A stretch of DNA of 44,104 nt, from NCBI GenBank assembly GCA_943704425.1, contig CALSCP010001830.1:1-44104 (forward strand), given 5' to 3'. Positions 13,116 through 24,379 of this stretch are shown one piece after another. The translations under genes and the position numbers were made by a program. This DNA comes from Ministeria vibrans ATCC 50519 (lineage: Eukaryota > Opisthokonta > Filasterea). Every line of letters begins with the position of its first letter. Positions within the stretch are counted from its first letter, which is position 1. The notes beneath the pieces were generated by a model. It had not been told where the DNA came from, did no database searches, and saw nothing but the letters and a program-made list of their open reading frames with translations.

Positions 13116-13860
13116 NNNNNNNNNNNNNNNNNNNNNNNNNNNNNNNNNNNNNNNNNNNNNNNNNNNNNNNNNNNNNNNNNNNNNNNNNNNNNNNNNNNNN
13201 NNNNNNNNNNNNNNNNNNNNNNNNNNNNNNNNNNNNNNNNNNNNNNNNNNNNNNNNNNNNNNNNNNNNNNNNNNNNNNNNNNNNNNNNNNNNNNNNNNNN
13301 NNNNNNNNNNNNNNNNNNNNNNNNNNNNNNNNNNNNNNNNNNNNNNNNNNNNNNNNNNNNNNNNNNNNNNNNNNNNNNNNNNNNNNNNNNNNNNNNNNNN
13401 NNNNNNNNNNNNNNNNNNNNNNNNNNNNNNNNNNNNNNNNNNNNNNNNNNNNNNNNNNNNNNNNNNNNNNNNNNNNNNNNNNNNNNNNNNNNNNNNNNNN
13501 NNNNNNNNNNNNNNNNNNNNNNNNNNNNNNNNNNNNNNNNNNNNNNNNNNNNNNNNNNNNNNNNNNNNNNNNNNNNNNNNNNNNNNNNNNNNNNNNNNNN
13601 NNNNNNNNNNNNNNNNNNNNNNNNNNNNNNNNNNNNNNNNNNNNNNNNNNNNNNNNNNNNNNNNNNNNNNNNNNNNNNNNNNNNNNNNNNNNNNNNNNNN
13701 NNNNNNNNNNNNNNNNNNNNNNNNNNNNNNNNNNNNNNNNNNNNNNNNNNNNNNNNNNNNNNNNNNNNNNNNNNNNNNNNNNNNNNNNNNNNNNNNNNNN
13801 NNNNNNNNNNNNNNNNNNNNNNNNNNNNNNNNNNNNNNNNNNNNNNNNNNNNNNNNNNNN
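13116..13860. other. Assembly gap (745 N)
   Basis: Undetermined bases lie between an A run and a T run. The gap should hold the first coding exon of eRF3, the first exon or exons of ALYREF and the divergent promoter between them. Confidence 0.99.
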
Positions 13861-14094
13861 TTTTTTTTTTTTTTTTTCTTCTTCATTCTTCTGTCCTTCT
13901 CATCGCGTCCACGGTTGAGCAATGGACACCCCGCAATGCCGGGAGTGTTTTCAATTTGTGCCAGTGTGTTGATCCTCTGTGGGCGTGGAAGAGCCCGCTG
14001 TGCGACACAGTGCACTCTGTGTGTTGTGTGTTGGGTGTGTGCGTGGTGGAACGTGCAAATCTAACGCTGTCCCCCTTGCTACTGTTGATTGCAG

Positions 14095-14784
14095 CCGCGT
14101 TCACGCGCGTCCGATGGTCAGTGGGGACACGATCTTTTTGGAGCGGGACCGTCTGCTGCTGCATCGGCGGCGCCAGCACGATCTGAGGCACCTGTAAAGA
14201 CGGTGTTGCGAGTCACGAACCTTGACTATGGCGTGACAGACAACGACTTGAAGGAGCTCTTTGGTGAGTTTGGTGGCATTGAATCGACCAGCATCTTCTA
14301 CAACCGTGAGGGAGCGTCGACGGGCGCAGGCGAAGTGGTCTTCAAGGGCCGCCAGTCGGCAGAGAAGGCACTGCGCAAGTACAACGGAGTGACACTCGAC
14401 GGCAAGCCAATGCGACTGGAGATTCTCGAGCCAGTCAACACGTCAGTCAAGAGCCGTCTGGGCGCGACTCACGTTGCAACGCGAGTTGTTGCCGCCTCGC
14501 CGCCCATGCAGCGACAGCGCAACAGCCACAGCGGCTCTGGTGCGGGACCGGTGCGTCACGAGCGAGGCACGCGTGTGGCGCGTGGCACTGACCGCCGTGA
14601 CGGCCGTAGCAGCAGCACACGTGGGGGTGGCCGTGGAGGCAATAGCACCAGTGGTCCCCGTGTGCGTGCTGCACCCGCCTCGGTCGATGACCTTGACTCC
14701 ACTCTGGACGCTTACATGGCCCAGGGCGCAGACGCATCCTCTGCCGCCCCTGAAACATCCGCTGTTGCCGACGATGGCGAATGA
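14095..14784 (+). CDS. ALYREF: ALYREF/Yra1 mRNA export adaptor, N-terminus missing
   Basis: One long exon after a TTGATTGCAG acceptor runs to TGA at 14782-14784 (229 residues). It carries a single RRM with RNP2 LRVTNLDYGV and RNP1-like GAGEVVFK, the REF-specific ELFGEFGGIESTSIFYNREG and KYNGVTLDGKPMRLEIL. A basic Arg/Gly-rich stretch follows, and the C-terminus has DDLDSTLDAYMAQ, the conserved UAP56-binding box. The protein should load export factors onto mRNA as part of TREX, in the nucleus. The matching N-terminal box and start codon are not visible between 13861 and 14094, so they lie in the N gap or in an exon I cannot recognise. THOC2, another TREX member, lies about 18 kb away. The gene is divergent from eRF3 and converges on the MFSD11-like gene. 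Confidence 0.9.
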   Translation, partial: PRSRASDGQWGHDLFGAGPSAAASAAPARSEAPVKTVLRVTNLDYGVTDNDLKELFGEFGGIESTSIFYNREGASTGAGEVVFKGRQSAEKALRKYNGVTLDGKPMRLEILEPVNTSVKSRLGATHVATRVVAASPPMQRQRNSHSGSGAGPVRHERGTRVARGTDRRDGRSSSTRGGGRGGNSTSGPRVRAAPASVDDLDSTLDAYMAQGADASSAAPETSAVADDGE

Positions 14785-14924
14785 GCTGCACCGCTCTTAC
14801 ACTCACAGACAGACATACATACACACACACATTCTCTCTCTCTCTCTTTCTTTTTCTTTCCCAATGCAAAAGTGTCATAATACGATTGTGTATGAAAAAT
14901 AAGCAAAAATTATAAGACGTCTAT

Positions 14925-15204
14925 CTAATTGATGACTGTGTACGTCTGATTGTTGCGACGACGCGACAGCAACATTAACAGAATGAGAGTGCCGCCAGTA
15001 CCGAGCACAAGAAACGCGGTCACGATGCCCGTGTTGATCAGAAACCCTAACGAGACGGGAAAAAAGAGAGTGACAGAAAGAGATGAATTAATATTAGTAA
15101 AGTCAGCTATTTCTCGCTATCACTTCGTTTCTCTCTTTATCCTTCTTTGTTCTTTCTTTTCTCTATCGCTTTGTTATTCTCCCTCTTTTCACACACACAT
15201 ACAA

Positions 15205-15238
<34 letters not shown>

Positions 15239-16009
15239 ATACATACACACACACCCTCCCTCTTTTTGAGTGCTTAGTATGTCATACCGACTGAAGTGAG
15301 CAAATGCGGAGCGTAGAAAAACACAATGGCCGTTGCGAGTGCCTGCCATAACTTCCACGACGCAAACGCATCGCTCGTTTCCTACGCGCTCACAAACGTT
15401 TTAACCCAAATTGATTTGAAATTCTTAGATCTACCTCCTTTCGAAAGTGCGTTGAGAGAAGATTCGACAACTGAGTGTTCCAGACAGAATCGCCAATGCC
15501 AAGGAGCGCAGCGCCAGCGTAAAACCCCCAACAGCCATCGATGCAGTGCACATCGGCAGCAGCACCCACAGCAGTGGAGACAAACGACTCACTGGCATAC
15601 AGAGCGTTGATCGTCAGATTGCCACCCGTCTCCCACTTATTGTGCACTTCGGGGTAGCCCAAGAACATGGCATAGCCAAAGACAAGCGCATGTGATGCAA
15701 ACCCAATCATGACAATGATGGCCACGCGCGGAAGCGTGCTGCCCAGTCGTCCAAACGCAAGCGAGCCGAGCACATCCGTCACTCCAAACACCAGCATGTA
15801 CTTGCCCACCTCGCTCTTGGTCACAATCACCTGACTCGTAAACGTACCCCAGCACCACGCCTGCTCAAGACCGCTGTAGAAGAAAGCACACAGTAACAGA
15901 GCCACGCGCCAGTCCGCCGTGATTCGCAGATTCGACGTGATCGTCTCCCACGCTGAGCGCGAGTCCAACGGACTGTCGTCTGCAGCAGTGTCCCCATAGT
16001 CACTTGGAC
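14925..16009 (-). CDS. MFSD11: MFSD11-like (UNC93 family) membrane transporter, N-terminal half missing
   Basis: Three exons (16009-15435, 15381-15288, 15046-14925) join in frame and end at TAG, giving about 263 residues; human MFSD11 has 449. At least five hydrophobic segments are visible. Family landmarks are the pair FYSGLEQAWCWGTF, GVTDVLGSLAFGRLG, AALLGIGDSVWNTQLSNLL (MFSD11: LLGLGDSCFNTQLL) and AFASWKLWQALATAIVFFY. The missing part is the first half of the MFS fold. The first visible exon starts with two bases of a split codon after a GTGCAG acceptor, so more exons must precede it, but only repeats and an exon of NOP56 on the other strand follow. The substrate is unknown; UNC93-type proteins include trafficking regulators as well as transporters. 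Confidence 0.8.
15117..15254. repeat. Pyrimidine-rich minisatellite remnant and (CA)n in an MFSD11 intron
   Basis: The intron holds diverged copies of the CTATCACTTTGTTTCT motif (15117-15175) followed by (CA)n (about 15191-15254). Confidence 0.8.
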
Positions 16010-16055
16010 CTGCACATCAAAACACGCGCAAAAATTATATCATTCTTTTTGTTTC

Positions 16056-16421
<366 letters not shown>

Positions 16422-16427
16422 GTGCAG

Positions 16428-16715
16428 GTTGAGGAGCGACTGAGCTTCTACGACACGGGAGCAGCGCCGCGCAAGAACACAGACGTGATGAGCGAGGCTG
16501 TCAAGGAGGCAGGACCGCTGACGGAAGGGGGCGCAGAGAGCGCGCCTGCAACGCCCAGCGGTGGCAGTGCCAAGAAGAGCAAGAAGAGCAAGAAGCGCAA
16601 GGCAGAAGACGAGGAACCCACGGCCGCAGCCGACGACCTGGACGTGTCCATGGCCGACGACAGTGCCCCTTCGTCTGACAAGAAAAAGAAGAAGAAGAAG
16701 AAGAGCAAGGACTAA
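16428..16715 (+). CDS. NOP56: NOP56, last exon only
   Basis: One exon after a TTTCTGTGCAG acceptor encodes 95 residues to TAA. It begins VEERLSFYDTGAAPRKNTDV, the conserved end of the NOP domain (human NOP56 has VEERLSFYETGEIPRKN), then has an acidic stretch and a lysine-rich nucleolar tail. NOP56 is a core protein of box C/D snoRNPs that guide rRNA 2'-O-methylation. About 400 N-terminal residues are missing: upstream lies only the TC block and then the MFSD11-like gene on the other strand. NOP58 is less likely because its sequence at this point differs (KFYETGDVPRKN) and its tail is usually shorter. The terminal exon itself looks intact. Confidence 0.85.
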   Translation, partial: VEERLSFYDTGAAPRKNTDVMSEAVKEAGPLTEGGAESAPATPSGGSAKKSKKSKKRKAEDEEPTAAADDLDVSMADDSAPSSDKKKKKKKKSKD

Positions 16716-17087
16716 ACTCGCCTTTGTTTGGGTTGGTTCTTTTTCAGAGCGCGTTCGTTTTGTGTGTGTGTGAGTGTGTTTTGTTTTTCTTTGAGTAAAA
16801 AACAACTAACAGAAACCAAGAAGAACAGATAAGCATTTTTTATAATTCGGGCGAGATCGTGTTTGTTTTGTTTTGTGGGGCTTCAGTTTTCTGAGTCATA
16901 TGCACAACTAATAGTAACCAAACAGAGCAGTGAACTGAGTTTTGTTTTTTATTTTTATTATGCCCCAAACTTTTGCTCATATGAATACATATCTACAATG
17001 GCCGAAAGAACTGCTCCAAGACCTAATGAAAGGGGAAAAATAGAACGACGGGTTCAGATGGAGACGTCAGTGTGTGGGATGCTTGAG
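16716..17087. other. Intergenic, convergent 3' ends
   Basis: The 372 bp between the stops of NOP56 and the GH105 gene are AT-rich and hold no supported coding sequence. They should contain the 3' UTRs and polyadenylation signals of both genes. Confidence 0.6.
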
Positions 17088-18368
17088 TCAACCTCCATTG
17101 GCCGAGCGGCAGTAGGACTGTGGGCGGTTCATATAGCCATCCTTTGAGCTCTGAATGCCAGTGCCGTCGCAGATAAACTGTACAGAGCCGTCAGGGTCAA
17201 TGGCATGGCGGAGGAGGCCCGCCCAGGCACGGCGGAGAGGCTCATCGAACTCAGAAGGGCTTAGGTGGCCCTGCAGGACGCCTCGCGCCAGGCTGCTAAT
17301 AACCATTGCTGTAACGCTCGTCTCTGCAAACGTGTCTGTTTCGTTGACCAGCTGGTGGAATCGTCCGTCGTCTGGAATTTGCCATTGGACGACTGCGCGT
17401 GCGTGTGCGACAAAGATGTCCTTGAGCTGTGCGACCGTGGCGTTTGCTTCCGGGTACATTTCCAGGGTTTCAAGCATTTCCACATGTGACATGAGTCCCC
17501 AGCCATTGGCACGGCCCCACTTGCAGCAGCTGCGGTGCTGGTCGAGGTGGTTGTAGCCGTGCGAGTAGAGCCCGTCTGCAGGGTCGACAAAGTATTGTGT
17601 GAAGTGCTGTGGCATTGTTGACACGGACGCGAGATAGGCGTTGTTGCGTGAGATGCGCAGTAGACGTGCCATCAACACCAGGCCCATGTACCTGCAAAAA
17701 AAGAAAAGAAAAAAATCAACAAAACATCGTTGAGTGTCCTTCTCGCGTGCAATGGTGTTGTTAACTGATCGTCGCCCCACAGGAACGTGTGATTGCCATC
17801 CTGTTCGCCGGGCCAGCCCTTGTCGCGTGAAAACGTATTGTCCGGGAGACGTTTGGGCCAGCCGAGGATGTAGTGGTCGGCGACACGGGTCGCAATCGCA
17901 AGATCAGTGGCGTTGTCGAGCGAGGGTCGCCAGTGGCGATTGTACGTCGCTTGAGCGAGGTAGGCGATCGGGAAGAGGCCGATGAAGTCCCCCACAGCAT
18001 TGCCGAAGGGCAGTGTGATATTGCGAAGGATATAGTGGCCGGGCGAGAGGCGTGAGGTCGTCAGGTTGAGCAGGCGGCCGTCAAGGACATCCACATAGCG
18101 CGTTCGCAACTGCCCGAGTAAAAATCACTCAATCAGTGCGCTTTTCGCGCTCTTCTCTCCCGATTTGTACCTCTGGAATGGTATCGGAGATGCGCCAGAG
18201 GCCGTCAAAGATGAGGGCCCCGCCGTAGTCCCAGTCGAGGAAAGGACAGGCGTGGCGGAAGGAGACGATCTCATCGGCGACTCGTTGCGCGACCGACGCA
18301 GGACTCTCCAGCGCCAAACTCAAATGACCAACACAGCAGAATATCAAGAGGCCACCCAAGGCTCGCAT
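17088..18368 (-). CDS. Secreted glycoside hydrolase GH88/GH105 (unsaturated rhamnogalacturonyl hydrolase-like)
   Basis: Three exons (18368-18171, 18109-17766, 17691-17088) give 381 residues, a usual length for the family. The start has a signal peptide (about residues 1-20, ending LSLALES), so the protein enters the secretory pathway. The (alpha/alpha)6-barrel family markers are DWDYGGALIFDGLWR, WGDDQYMGL (178-185, candidate catalytic Asp) and the hallmark WGRANGWGLMSHVEMLE. Bacterial members remove unsaturated galacturonic acid from rhamnogalacturonan fragments left by lyases, or unsaturated glucuronic acid in GH88; which one applies here cannot be read from the sequence. The donor of exon 2 is GTTAAC, weaker than others here. 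It lies on the same strand as, and 465 bp from, a secreted alpha-galactosidase. Several N-glycosylation sequons are present. Confidence 0.85.
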
Positions 18369-18832
18369 TTAGAAACGAAGTGATGATTGATGAATATTCA
18401 ATGTATTTTAAATATTGTGTCTTTGTCATTACACTAACTATTAAGATTTTGCTGTTGATCCTGGTGACTGTATCATAAATAAATGGGTTGCATTCTTCTT
18501 CTAACTATTAAGACGCACTATAATTCGAATAATTTCTACTGACATGCCCTTACTTCTTAGCATAACAAAGTGCGTCGACAAACGCGCCACAACCTTGTTT
18601 GTTTATGTGTTGTTTGCTCTTATTGAACAAGAAGCGTCAGATGACTGTTCTTCTGGTCACGTCTGATGTGTCAAAGACGTACGGAAGGACTTCAAACTGT
18701 GCGTTCTGTTGCTTCTGCCAAACACACACCACACATGATAGTTCTGAAAGAAAGCAACGCAGCGCAGCTGTGAAGGCGCTCGAGAGAACGACGACAGAAT
18801 GAAGATGATAGTATTCTCCTTTTTAATGACAA
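18369..18832. other. Intergenic between the two glycosidase genes
   Basis: This 464 bp stretch lies upstream of the GH105 start and downstream of the GH27 stop. It must hold the GH105 promoter. It is AT-rich near 18380-18560, with no ORF, RNA or repeat that I can support. Confidence 0.6.
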
Positions 18833-20662
18833 TCAACGACGCGAGGAGAGAGAGGGTCGCCAGAGCGGGGTGCGCTGAGCGTCGTCGGTGGGAGTTACCT
18901 TGACCACGACAACGCCATGCAGTGGGACCTGCGCCGAGTACTCGCCGTAGAACACGCCCAGGTCTGTCTTGGCATAGAGATCGCGGATGTGTGCGCCCGA
19001 CATGGGCGACAGACCAAGGTCAGTAAAGTCGAGGGTCATGGGAGCGTGCTTGTACGGACTGCCCTGCGTGTGACGGTTGAACATGACCACGGCACGCGAG
19101 CCATCGCTCAGCGGGCCCGCCCAAATCTACAAAAAAACAAACAGATAAAAAAAAGTAGTAGGTGAGTGAGTGAGCGGGTGAGTGTGAGTAAGGTGTAGGT
19201 AGACCTGTTCTGGGCCTTCGGCGCGCACAAGGTCACCGGGAACACCAAGCGGGTCCTAAGAGGAATGCAGACAATGACAGTGTAAGTAAGTGCGGATGAG
19301 AGTGTCCAGAGTGTGTGCTACTTGGTTAATGGCGATAATTTCGTCGGCGAGCAGGGTTGCCTTGGTCGTGTCCGACATCTGTGTGACATCACAGCCAATG
19401 AGAAGAGGGCTCTTTCCCAGTGCCCACAGTGCAAAGTGCGCTCGTCCTTCGTCGTCTGAGATCCCCTCATTGCCAACTGTGAACAAATTATTAGTATTAA
19501 AGGAATTGGCAAGTGAAGGCTTTTGTTTTTCGATTGGGTCTCTCGCGTGCGGCTGAGTCACTTTGTGTGTGCATGTGACTGTGAGTGAGTCGGGTTGTTC
19601 TCCCTCTCTCTCTCTCTCTCTCTCTCTCATTTCCCTGTACGCCAGAGTGTGTTCCAAATGAATTGTGTTGTATACCTTCCAACATGTCAAAGTCATTGAA
19701 TCCACCGGGACCAGCAAATGCACTCAGTCCAATGTTGTTGTCAAGACAACGCAGCAGTGAGTTCCAGTCGGGTTGAACATCTTTGCAAGAGAGCAAGCAC
19801 ATGCAAACACACACACAAAATGAGACAGACAGAGAGAGAGAGAGAGAGAAGGACAGGTGAGAGGGCGAGTGTTAGGGTAAAAGTTGCGTCTACTGTTCGT
19901 TGAGTCTACCGTCAGTTGTGCGCCACGAGTTGCCGACGGACTGCGCCCATCGCCAGGGCGACCGCGTGCCCCAGTCACACATGGAGAACTACCACAATAA
20001 GAGTTAAGCACCCAACTGGTTGCTTTCAGTTTGTAGCGTACAAGAATGGGGCGTCCGGTGGCGTTGAGTGCGTCGCGCATTGCCGAGTAGCGCACCTGCG
20101 GCTCGGTGGGGCCCGAGTTGCAGTTATCGTACTTGAGATAGTCAACCTTCCACTGCGCGTACGTGTTGGCGTCGTTCTAGAAGAAGACGCAGGAGTGGGT
20201 GGGTGTGATGATCCCCAGCAGGTGTCATACCTTTTCGTAGCCAAGGCTGCCCGGACGACCAGCGCACGTATGCGACCCGGCGTCCGAGTAGATGCCAAAC
20301 TTAAGACCCTTGGAGTGGACGTAGTCGACGAGGGCCGGGATGCCGGACGGGAAGGCGGTCGCGTCGGCCACAATTGTCCCATTGGCGTCGCGGGACGAAG
20401 CCCAGCACTACACGGGACGCAGTAAGCGACATGGCGCTGGATGCAATGCGCCGCTTACGTCGTCGATGTTCAGGTAGGTGTAGTACTTGTTGAGGCCGGT
20501 CGAGACAAGGGCGTCGGCGGTGTCGCGGACGAGTTGTTCGTTGATGGCGCAGTGGAACTTGTTCCAAGTGTTGAAGCCCATTGCAGGCTTGCGCCCCAGA
20601 CCGTTGTCGAGTGCAGCGCACACGGACACTACGGCGAGGAAGTACAAGCACAGAGTTTGCAT
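18833..20662 (-). CDS. Secreted alpha-galactosidase, family GH27
   Basis: Eight exons (20662-20459, 20407-20231, 20176-20042, 19988-19910, 19780-19676, 19476-19322, 19255-19205, 19126-18833) give 399 residues. A signal peptide (about 1-18) precedes the (beta/alpha)8 barrel, which starts [15 protein letters not shown]. The nucleophile is Asp144 in [10 protein letters not shown] and the acid/base is probably Asp199 in [35 protein letters not shown] and [11 protein letters not shown] are also standard for the family. The C-terminal beta domain is present. The enzyme should release terminal alpha-galactose from galactomannans, raffinose-type sugars or glycoconjugates; alpha-N-acetylgalactosaminidase activity cannot be excluded. 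The ATG at 20662 is the only one that gives a signal peptide. It is divergent from MARS2 across 131 bp. Confidence 0.95.
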
Positions 20663-20793
20663 GTTCAAGTAATAATGTGGCTTCTAAGTTCTAATTTCAA
20701 TTGTCGAGGGAGTAAACTTGACGGTTCGAGTTCACTCTCACCGAATTAGATCATTAAAATAATAGTGCAGCATTCATTTTCCCACTTCCCAAG
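20663..20793. promoter_or_regulatory. Compact divergent promoter GH27/MARS2
   Basis: The start codons of the alpha-galactosidase (minus) and methionyl-tRNA synthetase (plus) are 131 bp apart. The interval is AT-rich next to both starts. A shared promoter is inferred from distance only. Confidence 0.5.
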
Positions 20794-21874
20794 ATGAGGT
20801 GGATACCCGGCTTGTTTGCCCTGGCCAAATCCAGTGTGGTGACCACACCGATTTTCTATGCCAACGCCGGTACCAATATATCCTCGATACTTCTGCTGTG
20901 CTGTTTCCCTCTCACGTTGCGTGTCCAGAGCCCCACATTGGCCACTTGTACTCGGCGGTGCTTGCTGATGTCCACACCCGCTTTTTGGCGCTAGCCGGCC
21001 ATCACTCACGGCTGCTGACGGGCACAGACGAACACGGCGCGAAGGTACAATTTCAAAACACATTATGTCTTTTCCCCTTCTCATTCTGCATTTCTGCCAG
21101 ATCTATCGCTCGGCCAAGGCGCTGGGGCTGAATCCTCAAGAGCATTGCGACATGGTCACAGAGAAATTCCGATCGCTGTTTGCATTGGCTGACATTCAGG
21201 TGGACACGTACACACGCACTAGCAGCCCATCGCACTCGGCGCTTGTCCACCGAGCCTGGCGGAAACTGGTCGCGTCGGGCCACCTCACGAAAGGTGTCCA
21301 TACAGGCTGGTACAACGTGCAAGATGAGGCTTACGTGCCTGATGGTCAAGTCACCGAGAGTGGACAGTACGCGAGAATTGCAGTGCAGGTTGACGTTTGA
21401 CGTGTGACACACCACTCTTCTGTTTCAGTTGTGCTGTGACGGGCGAAGCACTTGAGAGACGCAGCGAAGAGTCCTACTTCTTTGAGATGCGCCCATACCT
21501 TCCTCGCATCCGCAAGTGGATTGTCCGAGAAGCAGTCATTCTTCCCCGTAACACGAGAGAAAATGGAAGAAGAGTATGACTCATAGTGCATCACTGAGTA
21601 GAAATGCGACTTGGACAGATTCTGGCGGATCTGGACGAACGAGAGCGCAGCGGAAACACACGCGTGTCCGTCTCACGTGCAATTGTACCCCACAAGAGTG
21701 ACTCCATGGGTGGCAGCAGTGGGTCACCAAGTGACAGTGTGTCGGGCAGCTCTGGACAGGAGGGTGAGCGGGAGTGGGGTGTGTATGTGCCGGATGATCG
21801 TTCACACACGGTGTATGTGTGGTTGGATGCACTCACTGCTTATCTCACTGGTAAGTAACGCTACTCACGCGCAC

Positions 21875-21929
<55 letters not shown>

Positions 21930-23393
21930 CAAATTAATGTATTAATAATTATATTATCATTATTTTGATTTATGTTTAGATATTGAGAAACCGCAAAGGA
22001 TGACCCATATTATTGGAATGGATATTGCGCGCTTTCATTGTGTGTACTGGCCCGCGTTTCTGTGTGCCAGTAAGCTAGTCAAATTTATATTAATATTATT
22101 AATATGATACTATAATAATTTTTCATTATTCCTTTTTTCTTTCTTTCCAAAGTGAAAATGAATCTCCCGAAACAAATTCTTATTCACGGTCATTGGACTG
22201 TCGACGTACGAAAACACACAAAAAAAGAAAAGAAGCACAGTAAAACCTTAATAATGTTATTTTTTAAAAAAAATGTGTGTAGGGAGAAAAAATTTCAAAG
22301 CGCAAACAAAACTACACATCACCAGAAGAAATGCTGACACGCACGTACACCACACAACGACCGAAAGCAAAGAAACACACGTACGCAAAGAAACAGCGGG
22401 AGGCAGAGGCGCGCGCAAGAGAGGCACCGGCGGATGAAACGCGTTCGGAGCGTGTTCGCGACGCGTTTGCGAGTTGTGTGCTGCGGTTTGCGCTGCTCTG
22501 GGACAGCGCTGCAAACCGCAATGCCAACTTTGACGAGAGCGCGGTCAGGTCACTTCGAGAAGAACTGCTGCTCAACCAGTGGGGGAATCTCTATCAGCGA
22601 ATTTCAGGTAAAAGCTTATTCATTAGCTGTTTATCATCGTTTGATTTTCATTTTAATGTGTTGTGTATGTGTAATAGGACCGAAAATCAACATTTGGGGT
22701 GGATATCCGGCCCTGAGCACGGTTGAGTCGTATTTCACTCCAGAGGTAAAGGAATAATAACAATCGCAAATGAGAGAAATATGTTTTGACTGATCTTTAT
22801 ATTATTAGATGAAAAGTCATTTGGATGAGCTGTATGGATTGAGTCCCGAACTGCTTCGCTTCTATTCGCGGTTTGAGTATCAGTCGGCACTCAGAGCGAT
22901 TTTCAAGCAGATCAGGTGAGAGTGGGTCTCAAGAAGACACGGAAGGAGAGCAATGCATAATGTAATAACTGTGCAATTTTTGTGCAAATAGGAATGGGAA
23001 TGGGATTGTGGAGCACATGGAGCCCTGGAAGATGGCACGGGAAGTGCAGGAGGAGCGGCAGCAGCAGCGAGCGCTAAGCGCGGAGGGACTGCAGAGGGAA
23101 GGGCAGCTTAAAGCACTGATCCACGTTGCGCTTGAGACGGTCCGTGTCAGCTCAGTGTGGCTCTCGCCCGTCACTCCAAAGGTACCATGCATACACACAC
23201 ACACCTTCTCTCTGTCTTTCTCTGTTGCACTCATGATCAGTGTCTATGTTTGTAGATATCACGGGCGATGCTTGAGCGGCTGGGAGTGCGGGAGAATGAG
23301 CGGAGTTGGGCGAGCGCAGAGGGTCCAATGAGGCGCGACAGTCACTTGCTGTCGGGCGACGGGAGTGTACTTTTGACACGCTTGTATGATTGA
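20794..23393 (+). CDS. MARS2: Methionyl-tRNA synthetase, mitochondrial type
   Basis: Twelve exons (20794-20869, 20929-21044, 21101-21366, 21429-21547, 21602-21850, 21980-22069, 22153-22205, 22283-22607, 22678-22745, 22809-22915, 22992-23181, 23256-23393) give 598 residues. It charges tRNA with methionine. Class I signatures are [20 protein letters not shown] with [10 protein letters not shown], then WGVYVPDD and [11 protein letters not shown], and a KMSKS-loop variant KISKR at residues 326-330. The single-domain layout without zinc-knuckle cysteines fits the MARS2/bacterial type. [10 protein letters not shown] and [13 protein letters not shown] belong to the anticodon-binding helices. The N-terminus is short for a targeting peptide, so mitochondrial location rests on family type. 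An extra, highly charged segment of about 45 residues follows the KISKR loop and is either a lineage insertion or an unrecognised intron. Confidence 0.93.
21877..21926. repeat. (AAT)n microsatellite in MARS2 intron
   Basis: A run of about 16 AAT units lies in the intron between MARS2 exons 5 and 6. Confidence 0.9.
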
Positions 23394-23491
23394 ATTTCGT
23401 TGTCTTTAATATGAGGTTACAATATGGGACGGTGGTACAGAATGATCGTGGTTAGGGGGGGACTACGTCTTATTAAATGTGTGTGCAGTGG

Positions 23492-24369
23492 TCATCTCCA
23501 CATGAGGTTTGTGATAAGGAGAATATCGGGTGCGGGGGCTTGGACGATGACGGTGGCGGAGGCGGACGGGGAGAAGAGGAGAAGGAGCATCCAGGTGGGT
23601 GCGGAAATGGTCGTTGGAGTGCATGGCATAGGTTGAAGGTCACAGAGAAGCAGTTGCAAAGGTTGGGATGACTGGAGGGTGGCGGTGAGGGAGTGCAGGA
23701 GTGATGCTGAGTTGAATGCACCGCTCGTTTGCTGGCCGTGCACCGTTGTGCAACTGTCAGTGGGGTGGAACAGCTCCTGTAGAGCGTGTGGGGTCTCGCT
23801 TGTGAGTGATTGTACAAAGCTGGAGAGGAACGCGTCGAGAAGGCGTGAGTAGTCTGCGGCGGTCGATGGAGGGTGGGTGACGTCTGAGCGCACTTGTTGT
23901 TGATGTCCGAACAACGAGTAGTTGTCGTAGACGGAGCCCGCCGCGGTGGTGGTGGTGGTGGTGGGACTGTTGTCGGCCATGCGTAGGTCGTCGTCCGTCT
24001 CTTCGGTCACCATGGCGTTGCCTCGAAGTCGTTTTGCTCGGCCAGCCGAGAGAACTTCGCCCGACGCCGCAAACGCCCCTTCAGCGGTGCGAATTCGCTG
24101 AGTCTCAAGAATGCCCGTTGCGGCGTTGAGGAGGGCAGCGACTGACGGGCCAGGGCTGGAGGCGCGCGAAGGCGGAGGTGCTTTGGGCGGATCTTCAACA
24201 ATGGCATGGATGCGACTGTCCAAGGTCGGGGCGAGGAGAGCATCGTCGCACTCCTCAATGAGAACCATTGAGGATCCTGCGTTAAGGGGGCACCCAGAGA
24301 GTCACGCAGAGAGGATATAGGGATGGTCAGAGCACGCTCATAGTACTCAAGAGCACGACTGTAGTCTCC
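23492..24369 (-). CDS. Unrecognised protein, TPR fragment and possible NTF2-like end, broken by a gap
   Basis: The main open exon runs from about 24275 to TGA at 23492 (MVLIEECDDALLAP at 24268 inwards, about 260 residues). The first half is low-complexity and acidic. The last 115 residues (from YSRLLDAFLSSFVQSL through ELFHPTDSCTTVHGQQTSG to the end) have the pattern of an NTF2-like fold: helix, then a small His-Gly-Gln turn and beta strands. I have no stronger family match. Immediately upstream, in a different frame, GDYSRALEYYERAL reads as a TPR helix pair that abuts the 10-N gap at 24370, so an intron or an error must join the two. The ATG at 24268 may be internal. It converges on MARS2 (98 bp between stops) and diverges from the cyclin gene. 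Confidence 0.4.
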
Positions 24370-24379
24370 NNNNNNNNNN
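24370..24379. other. Assembly gap (10 N)
   Basis: A ten-base N run, usually a placeholder for a gap of unknown length. It interrupts the gene at 23492-24369. Beyond it, minus-strand sequence at about 24380-24425 may be more of that gene. Confidence 0.95.

Noticed and set aside
12781-14064. Long frames crossing the N run
   Set aside because: They only stay open because N is translated as X; flanking sequence belongs to eRF3 and ALYREF.
20715-20745. Possible tRNA B box (GGTTCGAGTTC)
   Set aside because: No A box at the right distance and no acceptor or T-stem pairing; chance match in a promoter.
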